From Candidatus Auribacterota bacterium (GTDB lineage Bacteria; Auribacterota; Tritonobacteria; UBA1439): a stretch of 40,571 bases of DNA. A model generated the notes under the pieces. That model did no database searches. It was not told where the DNA came from and worked only from the letters and a program-made list of their open reading frames with translations. This document shows, piece after piece, positions 17,365 to 25,809 of this stretch. Location: contig JAPLCW010000020.1 of assembly GCA_026392015.1 (NCBI GenBank), positions 1 to 40,571 on the forward strand, in the 5' to 3' direction. Position numbers and translations under genes: made by a program. The first letter of the stretch is position 1. Every line of letters begins with the position of its first letter.

Positions 17365-17505
17365 AATATTGTAGCGGTCGGATGTATCCGACCCGAACCG
17401 TGGGGCTCGATAAATGGAGCCCCTGCAGATTATGGATTGCAGAAAGGGATGAAATCCCGGAATTGTTTCGCATTTTCTGACCCGCTACATTCTTCAATAT
17501 CCCAT
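17365..17505. repeat. Multi-hairpin intergenic element
   Basis: Outer arms GTAGCGGTC (17370) and GACCCGCTAC (17479-17488) enclose three hairpins, GTCGGATGTATCCGAC, GGGGCTCGATAAATGGAGCCCC-type and GGGATGAAATCCC. It encodes nothing and ends just beyond the stop of the response regulator. Confidence 0.45.
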
Positions 17506-17509
17506 TCTT

Positions 17510-18868
17510 TCATTTTTTGGCGCGGATGCGCTTCAGATCGATGTCATATTTCTTAATCAAACCATAGAGAACCCCGCGATTAATATCAAGCTCCGTACAG
17601 GTTTTAATTATACTCCCGTTATGTTTTGTCAGGACTATTTCGATTATTAACGCGTTCCACTCATGAAGCGTTTCTGTATGCGCGCCGATTTCTTTTTCCA
17701 GGGCGCTTCCTCCATTGGATGGCTTGGAATTGAGAGCGGTGAAATCTTTAACTGTGAGTTCATCCCCATCGCAGTTTATTACCGCCGGCCACATTTCATT
17801 TCTCAGATCCCTGACGTTTCCGCGCCAATCCTGTTGCACCAGGAAAACAATTGCTTGCTTGCTCATGGATTTAACGTGCGTAGCCTCGTTGCGATTGTGG
17901 ATTCTCAAAAAATGGTTGGCCAGCAGTTCGATATCATCTTTTCTTTCCCTCAAGGGAGGGATGGAGAGCGTTACCCCTTTGAGCCTGTGGTAGAGATCCT
18001 GGCGGAAAAGCTTTTTCTCGCAGAGAGGTTCCAGATCCTCATTGGTGGCTGCGATTATCCTCACATCGATGTTCTTCCATTGGTTATCGCCTATTCTTTT
18101 AATCCTTTTTTCCTCGATGGCTTTAAGAATTTTGCTCTGAGCCGAAAGGGATGCGGATTCTATCTGGTCCAGGAATATCGTGCCTCCCTGCGCGTACTCA
18201 AACATGCCCGTTCTTTCTTTGACCTGTGGCACGCAATTGGGGAGTATGCCGAACAGTTCGTATTCAATGAGCTCGTTCGGCAGAGCGGGGCAATATACCT
18301 CCTGGAAAGGGCCATCGGACCTTTTGCTGAGTTTGTGAATGGTCTCCGCGAAGAGCTGCTTGCCCACGCCCGTTTCTCCCGAAATCAAAATGGTACAATC
18401 ACGCGGGGCATATTTTAAAATACGGCTTTTAAGCTCCTGTATCGCCTTGCTCTTTCCGACGATAGGATCGAGACACTCGGCGATGTATTTCTTTTCGAGC
18501 AGCCTTTTCTTAAGGGCGTTCTCCACGGTGAAGGGCAATTTGGGCAGGTCATAGGATATGAGAAGGAACTCGTACGCGCCCTCTTTTTTTGCCTGTTCCG
18601 CCAGTCTATCGTCATCAAGGCCGGTGATAACGATAACTTCGGTGGCAGGGTACCGTCTTTTGATCTTCGACAGCAACAGGATCCCCGCATCGGCGCTTTC
18701 CATGATCAGATCTGTAATCACGACATCAACCGGTTGGCATTCCATAATCTTGAGCGCGCCGTTGGCGCTGGCAGCCGTCAGGATCGTGTGTTTATTCTGC
18801 TTTGACAGCAGATGTTTCAGAACGTCGAGATTGGTTTTGCGGTCATCAACTATCAGTAATGAGGCCAT
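17510..18868 (-). CDS. Atypical NtrC-family response regulator lacking the GAFTGA loop
   Basis: 452 residues in the order receiver (1-120), AAA+ domain (about 134-365), Fis-type helix-turn-helix (about 405-447). The receiver keeps D8, D9, the acceptor D53 and T82, but the usual Lys-Pro is Ile-Ser (104-105). Walker A is intact (GETGVGK, 164-170), as are the arginine-finger region FRQDLYHRL and LRERKDDI. Two decisive motifs are altered. The GAFTGA loop that touches sigma-54 reads NCVPQV (211-216) and the segment is one residue short. Walker B reads FLDQI, with Gln235 for the catalytic Glu. Known GAFTGA-less relatives (R. capsulatus NtrC, HupR, TyrR) act with sigma-70 or repress. It lies 6 bases after the kinase gene, in one operon. 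It is unlikely to activate the sigma-54 promoters around it in the normal way. Confidence 0.9.
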   Translation of the reverse strand: MASLLIVDDRKTNLDVLKHLLSKQNKHTILTAASANGALKIMECQPVDVVITDLIMESADAGILLLSKIKRRYPATEVIVITGLDDDRLAEQAKKEGAYEFLLISYDLPKLPFTVENALKKRLLEKKYIAECLDPIVGKSKAIQELKSRILKYAPRDCTILISGETGVGKQLFAETIHKLSKRSDGPFQEVYCPALPNELIEYELFGILPNCVPQVKERTGMFEYAQGGTIFLDQIESASLSAQSKILKAIEEKRIKRIGDNQWKNIDVRIIAATNEDLEPLCEKKLFRQDLYHRLKGVTLSIPPLRERKDDIELLANHFLRIHNRNEATHVKSMSKQAIVFLVQQDWRGNVRDLRNEMWPAVINCDGDELTVKDFTALNSKPSNGGSALEKEIGAHTETLHEWNALIIEIVLTKHNGSIIKTCTELDINRGVLYGLIKKYDIDLKRIRAKK

Positions 18869-18874
18869 GAGACT

Positions 18875-20731
18875 TCACCTCGGCTCTTGATTCTGAATTT
18901 CCCCCTTCGGGAGAAAAACGGTGATTGTGGTTCCTTTGCCGGGAGCGCTCTCCAGCGTCACTTTGCCCCCGTGCTGGTCGATGATTCTCTTGACGATAGA
19001 CAAACCGAGACCGCTCCCCTGCCCCCTGGCGGAGAAAAAGGGTTTCCAAACGTTTTGCGCAACATCGGGCGGAATGCCGGGGCCTGTATCCTTGATGGTA
19101 AAGCCGGCGTAGCCTTTTTCCTGGAAAGAGGAGATCTTCAAGATTTTCTTTACGTTGCCCCTCGTCATCAGTTTCATGGCCTGAATGGAGTTGAAAGCAA
19201 GATTCCTGAGAATCTCTTGTACTTGGATTACATCGATGAAGATAGGAACAACATCGGTATACTTCACCTGCAGTGTTATATTACTGATCAATTTTTTATC
19301 GTAGCTGAGGATTCTCATGAAATCGCGGATAAGCTGATTCAAATCGGCGAGTTGCTTATACAGCCTTCTCGAAAATTTCAGAAAACCTTTTGTAACCTCC
19401 TCTAGGGCGCGCACCTCTGTTTCCAGGTCGTCGAGGATTCTCCTGTTCTCTTCTTTGCTCGTAATTTCCTTGTTTTGGCCGAGAATAAGAATTGCACCTT
19501 TGATCACGCTCAGCGGATTGTTTATTTCGTGCGTGATGCCGAGCGCCACTTCACCCAGAAATGCCAGTTTCTTTTTTTCGATCAGCTCGTCCTGCAATTT
19601 TCGCAATTCCGTGATATCTTCAGCGATGCTGACCGCGCCTTTCCTCCGCCCCTTTTTGTCGTATAAATACGCCGTCGCGATCCTGATGGGGAAGACTTCG
19701 CCATTCTTACGAACATTATCAAGCTCCGCTATCCATGGTTCGCCCTTTTCCATCTTCTCATAAAGAACGCTTTTCCCCTCGGGGAGCAGGATGCCGCGAT
19801 ACAATATATCGCGGTTTTTCCCGATAAGTTCTTGCTCTTTGTAGCCGTACATTTTCTCGCCCGCGGGGTTAATGGTCTGGATATTATGGTTATTGTCGGT
19901 TGACAGGATGCACATGTTGGCCCTGTCGACGACCTCGGCCATGTAGCTCATTTTTTGTTCGGTTTTCTTTTCCTGGGTGATATCCCTGCCGATGCCCAAG
20001 AAGCCTTTTATCTTCCCTGAATCGTCATAGAGAGGTGCTGTGGACAACCACGTTATGAATTCCGAACCGTCCTTCTTTTTCCGGTAGAGATCTGCAACAT
20101 AGCCCATCCCCTGCCTAATTTTCTTCTTTATCTCTTTGAGAACCTCGGGGGGGTTATCGAGAGAATAGAGTATATTGACCGATTTCCCGACCAGCTCCTC
20201 TGACCGGTAGCCGAAAAGATCTTCCGCGGCTTTGTTGATGGTCAGAATTTTCCCGCGGTCATCGGTGGAGATGAGGGCCATGTTCACCCGTTCCGCCAGA
20301 TTAGCAAGATAATGGGATTCTTCCCTGGCGTGCATCTCGCCTGTAATGTCTCTGGCAATGCTGAGCGCGCCGATTCTTTCTCCCCATTCATCGACGAGAT
20401 AGTTGGTGGCGATCCATATGGGGAATACTTGCCCATTCTTTCTGACATTGTGGATTTCCGCCTGCCAGGGCACTGCGAGCCGTGATTTCTGTTTGAGAAG
20501 CTTGTAGAGAGATGTGGTGATCTTTATGCCGCGGTAGAGAATGCTGATATGTTTCCCGATAAGCTCTTCCGTCGAGTAGCCGTAGATGTTTTCCCCAGCC
20601 TGGTTAATAAACCTTATTATGCCTTTGTTGTCGGTGCCGATAAAACAGAGGAAATCATTTTCCGCGAACCGTCTCCATAAACTGATTATGGGAAAGGATG
20701 GATATGCAGTGGCTTTGGTTTCTTTTTTCAT
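18875..20731 (-). CDS. Cytoplasmic three-PAS sensor histidine kinase
   Basis: 618 residues without membrane segments. Three PAS domains with PAC tails lie at about 20-130, 145-255 and 268-378, each with the GKxxxILY turn and WxAEx-HNVRKNGxxFP-type strand. A DHp domain follows with H401 in GITHEINNPL, then a HATPase with N box NLAFNSIQAM, G1 KDTGPGIP and G2 GSGLGLSIVK. All kinase motifs look functional. The family is NtrB-like, sensing cytoplasmic signals through PAS pockets; the ligand is unknown. AAAGGA precedes the ATG at 20731. It is the first gene of the operon with the atypical regulator downstream, its presumed partner. Confidence 0.92.
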   Translation of the reverse strand: MKKETKATAYPSFPIISLWRRFAENDFLCFIGTDNKGIIRFINQAGENIYGYSTEELIGKHISILYRGIKITTSLYKLLKQKSRLAVPWQAEIHNVRKNGQVFPIWIATNYLVDEWGERIGALSIARDITGEMHAREESHYLANLAERVNMALISTDDRGKILTINKAAEDLFGYRSEELVGKSVNILYSLDNPPEVLKEIKKKIRQGMGYVADLYRKKKDGSEFITWLSTAPLYDDSGKIKGFLGIGRDITQEKKTEQKMSYMAEVVDRANMCILSTDNNHNIQTINPAGEKMYGYKEQELIGKNRDILYRGILLPEGKSVLYEKMEKGEPWIAELDNVRKNGEVFPIRIATAYLYDKKGRRKGAVSIAEDITELRKLQDELIEKKKLAFLGEVALGITHEINNPLSVIKGAILILGQNKEITSKEENRRILDDLETEVRALEEVTKGFLKFSRRLYKQLADLNQLIRDFMRILSYDKKLISNITLQVKYTDVVPIFIDVIQVQEILRNLAFNSIQAMKLMTRGNVKKILKISSFQEKGYAGFTIKDTGPGIPPDVAQNVWKPFFSARGQGSGLGLSIVKRIIDQHGGKVTLESAPGKGTTITVFLPKGEIQNQEPR

Positions 20732-21179
20732 GGCGAATATATTTTCCTTTTGCCGGAAGACAGCCGCGGAGTAACAAGTGCGTGTCTCTGTTGTCGGACG
20801 TTACTTCTGAAACTTCCGATTCTGCGCGATGCCGATTTTGTTTGCGAAGATCAGCAGAGGTTATCTAAACATGTAATCCAGGCAGGTTACAATGCTCCGA
20901 CTAGCTCAATCCTATATGCTTGCAAGACCATTGGATTAGAAAAAACTCCTCTGGTCCGCTGTTTGAAAATATATCATATAAAATCCTGGCATATAAATCA
21001 AGAATTTTACTGCACCAGTAAGGGCTACATTGATATGTTCAAGGTAAATTATTCTGTAGTGTAGGCGCGCGATTTATCCTGCCCGGGCCGCGCATGTTCC
21101 GTGGCCCGTTCGATACTCGCTCCTTCTACCGGCGGGCAGGCCTCCCTGCCAGCAGCTTATCGCCGCAGGCGGGAGTTAA
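20732..21179. other. Intergenic region between kinase and unit 2 enhancers
   Basis: No convincing gene. It must hold the minus-strand promoter of the kinase operon, but I find no -24/-12 match in that direction. A GC-rich patch at 21065-21178 includes the inverted repeat GGCAGGCCTCCCTGCC. The class I enhancers at 21180 lie about 450 bases from the kinase start and could in principle act on both sides. Confidence 0.4.
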
Positions 21180-21219
21180 CTGTTCGAAATCTGAACAGCA
21201 TTGTTCAAAAAACGAACGG
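21180..21219 (+). promoter_or_regulatory. Class I enhancer pair, unit 2
   Basis: CTGTTCGAAATCTGAACAG (21180-21198) is followed by a weaker copy TTGTTCAAAAAACGAACGG (21201-21219), 21 bp apart. It lies 159 bp upstream of the sigma-54 promoter at 21339. The second site is the most degenerate class I copy in the window. Confidence 0.75.
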
Positions 21220-21338
21220 ATGCTGCTATCGGGTCATCCCGGGAGGATTCAGGCTACAGGGTGCAATCGATTTGTAACTAATTGCGGCTGAGATTGTAAT
21301 GATTTGCTATTGAATATTTTTAGAATAATTATGCGTTG

Positions 21339-21356
21339 TTGGCATGAATCTTGCTT
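21339..21356 (+). promoter_or_regulatory. Sigma-54 promoter, unit 2
   Basis: TTGGCATGAATCTTGCTT is identical to the unit 1 promoter. The predicted start is near 21366, about 210 bases before the papain-like gene at 21577. Confidence 0.85.
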
Positions 21357-21576
21357 GCTTTTGTAAAAATAGCATAGAAAAATGTCAATAAATGCAGCTT
21401 GTGAATAGATGGTAAGGGTTAAAGTGCCAATGTTTTTGTCCCCTCGCGGTGCATCGCGCTTTGATGGAATCAGGTACATGTGACCACTTGGGCAGAGCAG
21501 CCCATATCACGTGCTCCATTTGTATGATGCATTGAGAGGGCTGTTGTAATGTAAATATCTAACCAGGAGGTGGTCC

Positions 21577-23766
21577 ATGTCGCGCAGAAGCGCTAATTCT
21601 CTGGCAATAATAGTTATCGTTTCTGTTATCGTTTTTTCTGCAATACCCGCACGGGCCCAGAAGAAAACCATCCTCAAATTTGGGCCGAACGATTCGATTG
21701 AAACACTGCGTGCGAAGATAGCCCATAACGGCTATAAGTTCACGGTGGTGCATAATTGGGTCTATGATATGCTGCCCGAGGAAAAGGCTGATTATTTCAG
21801 CAGTTATCCAGGCACCTCAATCCCTGAAAATGTATCCCGCGACATTGGGCCTCTTGAAAAGCAGCTCGGCGACACCCTTCCCGAGAGCTTCGACTGGCGC
21901 AATTACAACGGACATTCATATATAGGCCCCATCCGAGACCAGAACAAAAGCGCGTGCGGATCATCCTACGCGTTTGGAGCATGCGCCGCCGCTGAGGGAA
22001 CCTACAACTGGGCGCATGGTGTATACGGCACCAACTGCATCGATCTTTCAGAAGCGCACTTGATGTGGAATCTTGGGCAATACGGCGCCTACCTGCCGTA
22101 TTTTCACGGATGCGCGGGTGCGGACTACGATTATCACGAGCTCGATGCGCTCACGGCGGACGGGATACTCACCGAGGATCGTTTTGCTTACACCGTGAAT
22201 GATCCGCTCGCATACTACCATAAGGATACTAAGCATCCCGAGCTTGATCGGACATTCTCATTCGATTCATGGCACAGGATCCCCTGTGGGGACATCGAAG
22301 CCATAAAGACGGCTATCATAGACTACGGTGTGGTTGTCGCGAAGGTCTACGCGGACACCGCGTTCCAGGCATATTCAGGAGGCGTTTATACTGATGCTTC
22401 CACCTCCTGCGAAGGAGGGGATACCTGTTACTATCAGGACTTTAATCATGCGGTCGCGCTTGTGGGATGGGACGACGCAGATCAGTGCTGGATTTTGAGA
22501 AATAGCTGGGGTGCGACGGCCTGGGGTGAAAGCGGATACATGAGAATAAGTTACACGGCGGCCCGTGTCTCATGTGCCGTCGCCTACCTTGTATCCGCGC
22601 CCAAACCGGGGCAGCTCAGCGTGTATTTGTTTACGTCTAGTCCCTCAAAATCCATGGGGACGGTCGGCGGAGAGATTTATCTCGATTACTCCGATACCGG
22701 ACTTCAGGCGAATGCCACGCTGCCGGCGGTCTCGGAAGGCGTGCACCATGTATATCTCGTCCCTCCTGAGGGAACCCCGCCTCAACCTCCCCAGCAGATG
22801 AAAGTGGTGCCCGACGATCCCGGCTGGATTCCCCCCACGCCTCATCCCCCTTCCGAGGTGGTCTTCACTACCGGCTCTAATCCGGGTTCCATTGATGTTA
22901 CCTCATCCCCGGAGTTGGGAGGGGAAATCTTCCTCGATTATCAGGATACGGGCCTAACTTCTCCCCACACTCTCGATAACGTCAGCGCCGGCAGCCACTA
23001 TGTGCTCGTTCGAAGAGACGATTGCCTGATGCCCCCTTTCTACGAAGTGAACGTTCCGCACCCACCCACTCCAATGCCAACGGTGCAATCAAGCCTCAAC
23101 CTGCCCTCCGCCACCCCTTCGGCGAAACTCCAGGTTTTTTCCAATCCCCCCGGTGCGGATATCTATATCGATTATGTTAGTTTGATCGGGACAACAAACG
23201 CGACCATTGATACGGGCATCGAACAAGGCATGCACACAGTGAGCGTTCGCAAAACCGATTATCTCCCGCCCCCCCCTCAGGTGGTTGACCTTACTGCGGC
23301 AACTACCACACTGACCTTCACGTTAATTTACAATCCGACGCCTACAGAAGAACCAACGCCCTTTCCCACTACGACGCCCGTGCCCACCGCGACGCCCGTG
23401 CCCACTTTCCCGCCCGGCCTGCGCCTTTACTTAAACCAGGATTCATATAAAGCCGGCGATGCCTGCGGGATATCGGTCAGTTTTACTGATACCTTTGTTG
23501 ATTGGGACGGCTACGTGGTGATAATCGGGAACGGCCATGTGTGGTCGGTAACGGGAAGCGGGCTGAAGGCCGGCGTAATCCCTATCGTACGAAACGCGCG
23601 GGAGATCCATAATCCCTTTTATGCCAGGGTCTTGACCCTCCAGGTGCCGTACGGGGCGTCGGGCGTGTATATGATCTACTGCGCGATCCTCCCCACGCGT
23701 ATGGCGCCGACGCTCGAAAACGCGCGGTCCGCCCAGCTGGCCACGGCGGTGCTGAGACTGAGGTAA
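21577..23766 (+). CDS. Secreted C1A papain-like protein with Ser at the nucleophile position, PEGA repeats
   Basis: 729 residues. A signal peptide (cleavage near IPARA) is followed by a C1A papain domain (about 100-345): oxyanion Q122, then CGSSYAFG where family members have CGSCWAF, so the nucleophile Cys is Ser130 and the next Trp is Tyr. H291 (NHAVALVGWDD) and N309 (LRNSWG) are intact. There are two extra residues between Q122 and the CGS motif. Three PEGA-like domains follow (about 350-420, 430-500, 510-590), then a short TPT linker and a C-terminal domain of about 125 residues, similar in layout to the tail of the 25810 and 36241 products. It could be an inactive or Ser-type protease like Plasmodium SERA5 (knowledge), or a binding protein. 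AGGAGG precedes the ATG at 21577. Confidence 0.88.
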   Translation: MSRRSANSLAIIVIVSVIVFSAIPARAQKKTILKFGPNDSIETLRAKIAHNGYKFTVVHNWVYDMLPEEKADYFSSYPGTSIPENVSRDIGPLEKQLGDTLPESFDWRNYNGHSYIGPIRDQNKSACGSSYAFGACAAAEGTYNWAHGVYGTNCIDLSEAHLMWNLGQYGAYLPYFHGCAGADYDYHELDALTADGILTEDRFAYTVNDPLAYYHKDTKHPELDRTFSFDSWHRIPCGDIEAIKTAIIDYGVVVAKVYADTAFQAYSGGVYTDASTSCEGGDTCYYQDFNHAVALVGWDDADQCWILRNSWGATAWGESGYMRISYTAARVSCAVAYLVSAPKPGQLSVYLFTSSPSKSMGTVGGEIYLDYSDTGLQANATLPAVSEGVHHVYLVPPEGTPPQPPQQMKVVPDDPGWIPPTPHPPSEVVFTTGSNPGSIDVTSSPELGGEIFLDYQDTGLTSPHTLDNVSAGSHYVLVRRDDCLMPPFYEVNVPHPPTPMPTVQSSLNLPSATPSAKLQVFSNPPGADIYIDYVSLIGTTNATIDTGIEQGMHTVSVRKTDYLPPPPQVVDLTAATTTLTFTLIYNPTPTEEPTPFPTTTPVPTATPVPTFPPGLRLYLNQDSYKAGDACGISVSFTDTFVDWDGYVVIIGNGHVWSVTGSGLKAGVIPIVRNAREIHNPFYARVLTLQVPYGASGVYMIYCAILPTRMAPTLENARSAQLATAVLRLR

Positions 23767-23982
23767 TGCGCCTACCGCACCCGCCCCGTGGGAGCGCATA
23801 GCGGTCATTTCTCGCCTACGACGGGACGGGTTGGACATATAGCCGGGACTTGCAGCCACAGCGCGCAACCAAGACACTTAGCCGAAACCAACGTCTCAGC
23901 GAAGAGCGCAGTTACAATTCAGAACTTGTCTCACATAACCTCCATCTCTATTTATCCAACCCGGACACTCCGAATATACGAA

Positions 23983-24023
23983 CTGTTCAAAATCCGGACA
24001 GTAACTGTTCAATAATTGAACAG
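23983..24023 (+). promoter_or_regulatory. Class I enhancer pair, unit 3
   Basis: CTGTTCAAAATCCGGACAG (23983-24001) and CTGTTCAATAATTGAACAG (24005-24023), 22 bp apart, 156 bp upstream of the promoter at 24139. Between 23767 and 23982 I see only degenerate words of the TAGCCGAGACTT repeat family. Confidence 0.78.
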
Positions 24024-24138
24024 CTCTCATTGAGTGATCTTCCTTGGTAAATTCAGGCCCCAATAATACTCGAGTCATAATTTATTGCGCATTAGTCTGT
24101 GAGGATATATTTCAATTAATTCCTCAGAATATCAACTG

Positions 24139-24155
24139 TTGGCGTGGATTGTGCG
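24139..24155 (+). promoter_or_regulatory. Sigma-54 promoter, unit 3 (weakened)
   Basis: TTGGCGTGGATTGTGCG keeps the GG-N10-GC frame but deviates from TTGC at -12. The start would be near 24166. It stands before a pseudogene, so relaxed selection is plausible. Confidence 0.65.
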
Positions 24156-24200
24156 TGCAGTATAAATAAAAAATGAAGTGAAAAGAAATAGGGGAATCAT

Positions 24201-24458
24201 ATGAAAGTGGGTGATAGTGCTCCTTAAGATTACGTTTCCAGCTCCAAAGGCCAATGCAGTGACACTCCGAAATGATTACACTGGTGCGGGAATCATATTC
24301 CAAACGGCGGGGGTAATGACAGGATGGTTATTGATGCGAATGACAACGTCTGCATTGGGACCGTAAATCCCGTCTATGAGTTGCATGTGTCGGGAGACGT
24401 GAAGGTGACGGGACAATTCAAAGGCCGTGCTTCACGCATATGCCATAAGGAGCTCTAA
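24201..24458 (+). pseudogene. Decayed tail-fibre-like gene
   Basis: A single frame from ATG 24201 to TAA 24456-24458 is interrupted by two in-frame stops (TAA at 24225 and a TGA further on). Its second half reads DRMVIDANDNVCIGTVNP followed by VYELHVSGDVKVTGQFKG, the GIGTTNP...KLHVSG repeat of tail-fibre proteins such as the 15601 product. The signal peptide, main body and C-terminal domain are gone. The upstream sigma-54 unit is still recognisable. Confidence 0.7.
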
Positions 24459-24529
24459 AATTGCTATCCTCTGCCTCAAGAGGAACTCTTTATCTCTCCC
24501 TACTGCACATAATCTCCACAAGATGCGCA

Positions 24530-24601
24530 CTGTTCAAAAATCGAACAGCACATGATCCCCGCTGTTCAAAAGTTGAACAGTACTGTTCAATTATTGAACA
24601 G
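24530..24601 (+). promoter_or_regulatory. Class I enhancer triplet, unit 4
   Basis: Three palindromes: CTGTTCAAAAATCGAACAG (24530), CTGTTCAAAAGTTGAACAG (24562) and CTGTTCAATTATTGAACAG (24583). The last two have the usual 21-bp spacing and lie 159 bp from the promoter at 24721. The first is an extra copy 32 bp further out, the only triplet in the window. Confidence 0.8.
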
Positions 24602-24720
24602 TATTCAATGTTCGATTTATTTCAGCATGGACTGCGTGTGAAAAATGTCCGTGAATATAACTTACTGTAGCCGAACTGATAGTAATAGATTATTTATATT
24701 TCTAAAAATAATTATCAAGA

Positions 24721-24738
24721 TTGGTATGGAATATGCTT
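24721..24738 (+). promoter_or_regulatory. Sigma-54 promoter, unit 4
   Basis: TTGGTATGGAATATGCTT has GG and GC 10 bases apart; the C of GGC is changed to T. The predicted start is near 24748, only 17 bases before the ATG at 24765. Confidence 0.65.
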
Positions 24739-24764
24739 ATCGTTAACAACAAGGACACACACGA

Positions 24765-24935
24765 ATGAAATCTAAGAAACAGCGCGCATTCCGATCGGAT
24801 GGCCATATCAAAGACGTAACGCAGCACGCATCCGTTATCTCTCGCAAACTCAATGGAGAAGATCACGCAATTGTCCATTCTGAAACGGCACCGTTGCGGC
24901 TAAGGTTGTTACAGAAGGAAGATAGCGAAGGTTGA
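24765..24935 (+). CDS. Small ORF of 56 residues, possibly the front of a decayed gene
   Basis: ATG at 24765 follows AAGGAC by 8 bases and sits just behind a sigma-54 promoter. The product (MKSKKQRAFRSDGHIKDVTQ...) is basic, has no signal peptide and resembles nothing I know. Downstream, another frame from 24962 to 25153 without a start reads protein-like (HRSQFIPGSYGYLFKGRLTG...). Together these suggest a broken gene in unit 4, but a genuine small gene is possible. Confidence 0.35.
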   Translation: MKSKKQRAFRSDGHIKDVTQHASVISRKLNGEDHAIVHSETAPLRLRLLQKEDSEG

Positions 24936-24961
24936 TAGCCTGCAATAGCGGGCGTCGGTAA

Positions 24962-25153
24962 CGGGGGCCGCGATATGAGAATAGCACTGTGCTCGGCGAT
25001 CGGGATATTGAGACATTCGTGATTCATCGGAGCCAGTTTATTCCGGGAAGCTACGGTTATTTATTTAAGGGGAGACTTACGGGTCGGGGAAATTATGACG
25101 ATCTGTGCAGCAACGAAGCGGACAGCGGATATATTTCGATTTCTGCACCCTAA
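24962..25153 (+). pseudogene. Possible coding remnant downstream of unit 4
   Basis: An open stretch of 63 codons with no start codon context, containing FVIHRSQFIPGSYGYLFKGR and NYDDLCSNEADSGYISISAP, ends at TAA 25151-25153. The amino-acid composition resembles secreted beta-rich proteins. I have no family match. Confidence 0.25.
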
Positions 25154-25198
25154 TTCCTGGGACACAAGATATCTATTGTTTTGTTACTACTCAGGTAG

Positions 25199-25309
25199 TC
25201 AGAAGCCAGAATCCAGAATGTATCGCGGATAAGCTTCCAGTAGCTTGCTGGCCTCTTCGATTAACTGCATTAACTCGGAAACATCGCCGTATCCCAAGTC
25301 CTCAAATGT
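25199..25309 (-). pseudogene. Possible C-terminal remnant of a four-helix-bundle (S23-type) protein
   Basis: The minus strand reads FEDLGYGDVSELMQLIEEAS then KLLEAYPRYI before a stop at 25199. This resembles the last helix of S23/four-helix-bundle proteins. It is flanked by CAGAAGCCAGAATCC-type words on both sides (25199-25216 and about 25336-25365), a common border of such cassettes. Too short to be sure. Confidence 0.3.
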
Positions 25310-25464
25310 CGCCGCCGGCGTCCTTGTTCCAACTCCTGGCTTCTGACTCCTGAATTCTGGCTCCCGAGCAGTTACATTGTTTCAGTAATAGCTAGGCGTC
25401 CCGTAGAATTCAGAAAGAAGCCACTATCTTTCCCCATCCTTAGCAAATCCTCACAAGATGCGCA

Positions 25465-25504
25465 CTGTTCAAAATCCGAACAGTACTGTTCGAGAATCGA
25501 ACAG
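25465..25504 (+). promoter_or_regulatory. Class I enhancer pair, unit 5
   Basis: CTGTTCAAAATCCGAACAG (25465-25483) and CTGTTCGAGAATCGAACAG (25486-25504), 21 bp apart, 155 bp upstream of the promoter at 25620. Confidence 0.8.
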
Positions 25505-25619
25505 TTTTAAATAATTGATTTTTCCGTCCGGATTCGCCCTCCTGATAATGGCAAGTCATAATATGCTGCGATTAAAGGGATAATAATAAAATTTGACTAA
25601 ATTATCAAAATATAGGCAT

Positions 25620-25637
25620 TTGGCATGAATTATGCGG
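25620..25637 (+). promoter_or_regulatory. Sigma-54 promoter, unit 5
   Basis: TTGGCATGAATTATGCGG, with GG-N10-GC spacing. The predicted start near 25647 gives a leader of about 163 bases before the gingipain-like gene at 25810. Confidence 0.75.
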
Positions 25638-25809
25638 ATTAAAATTGATTGTAGATTCGCATTTTTGCATAGCTGACGGGCATTTGGTAGCTGTTGGCAA
25701 AGGGTACCGTCGGATGGAAGCCTGTGTAAAATGAAGAAAAAGTTCTATCTGCAGCGAGATTCGAAAGGGCCGAAACCCGAATAATGAGAATGAGGAAAGG
25801 AGTCTCGAC

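Noticed and set aside
20750..21064. 104-codon plus-strand frame upstream of unit 2
   Set aside because: No SD, no family sign, a mixed composition, and it overlaps the place where the kinase promoter must lie.
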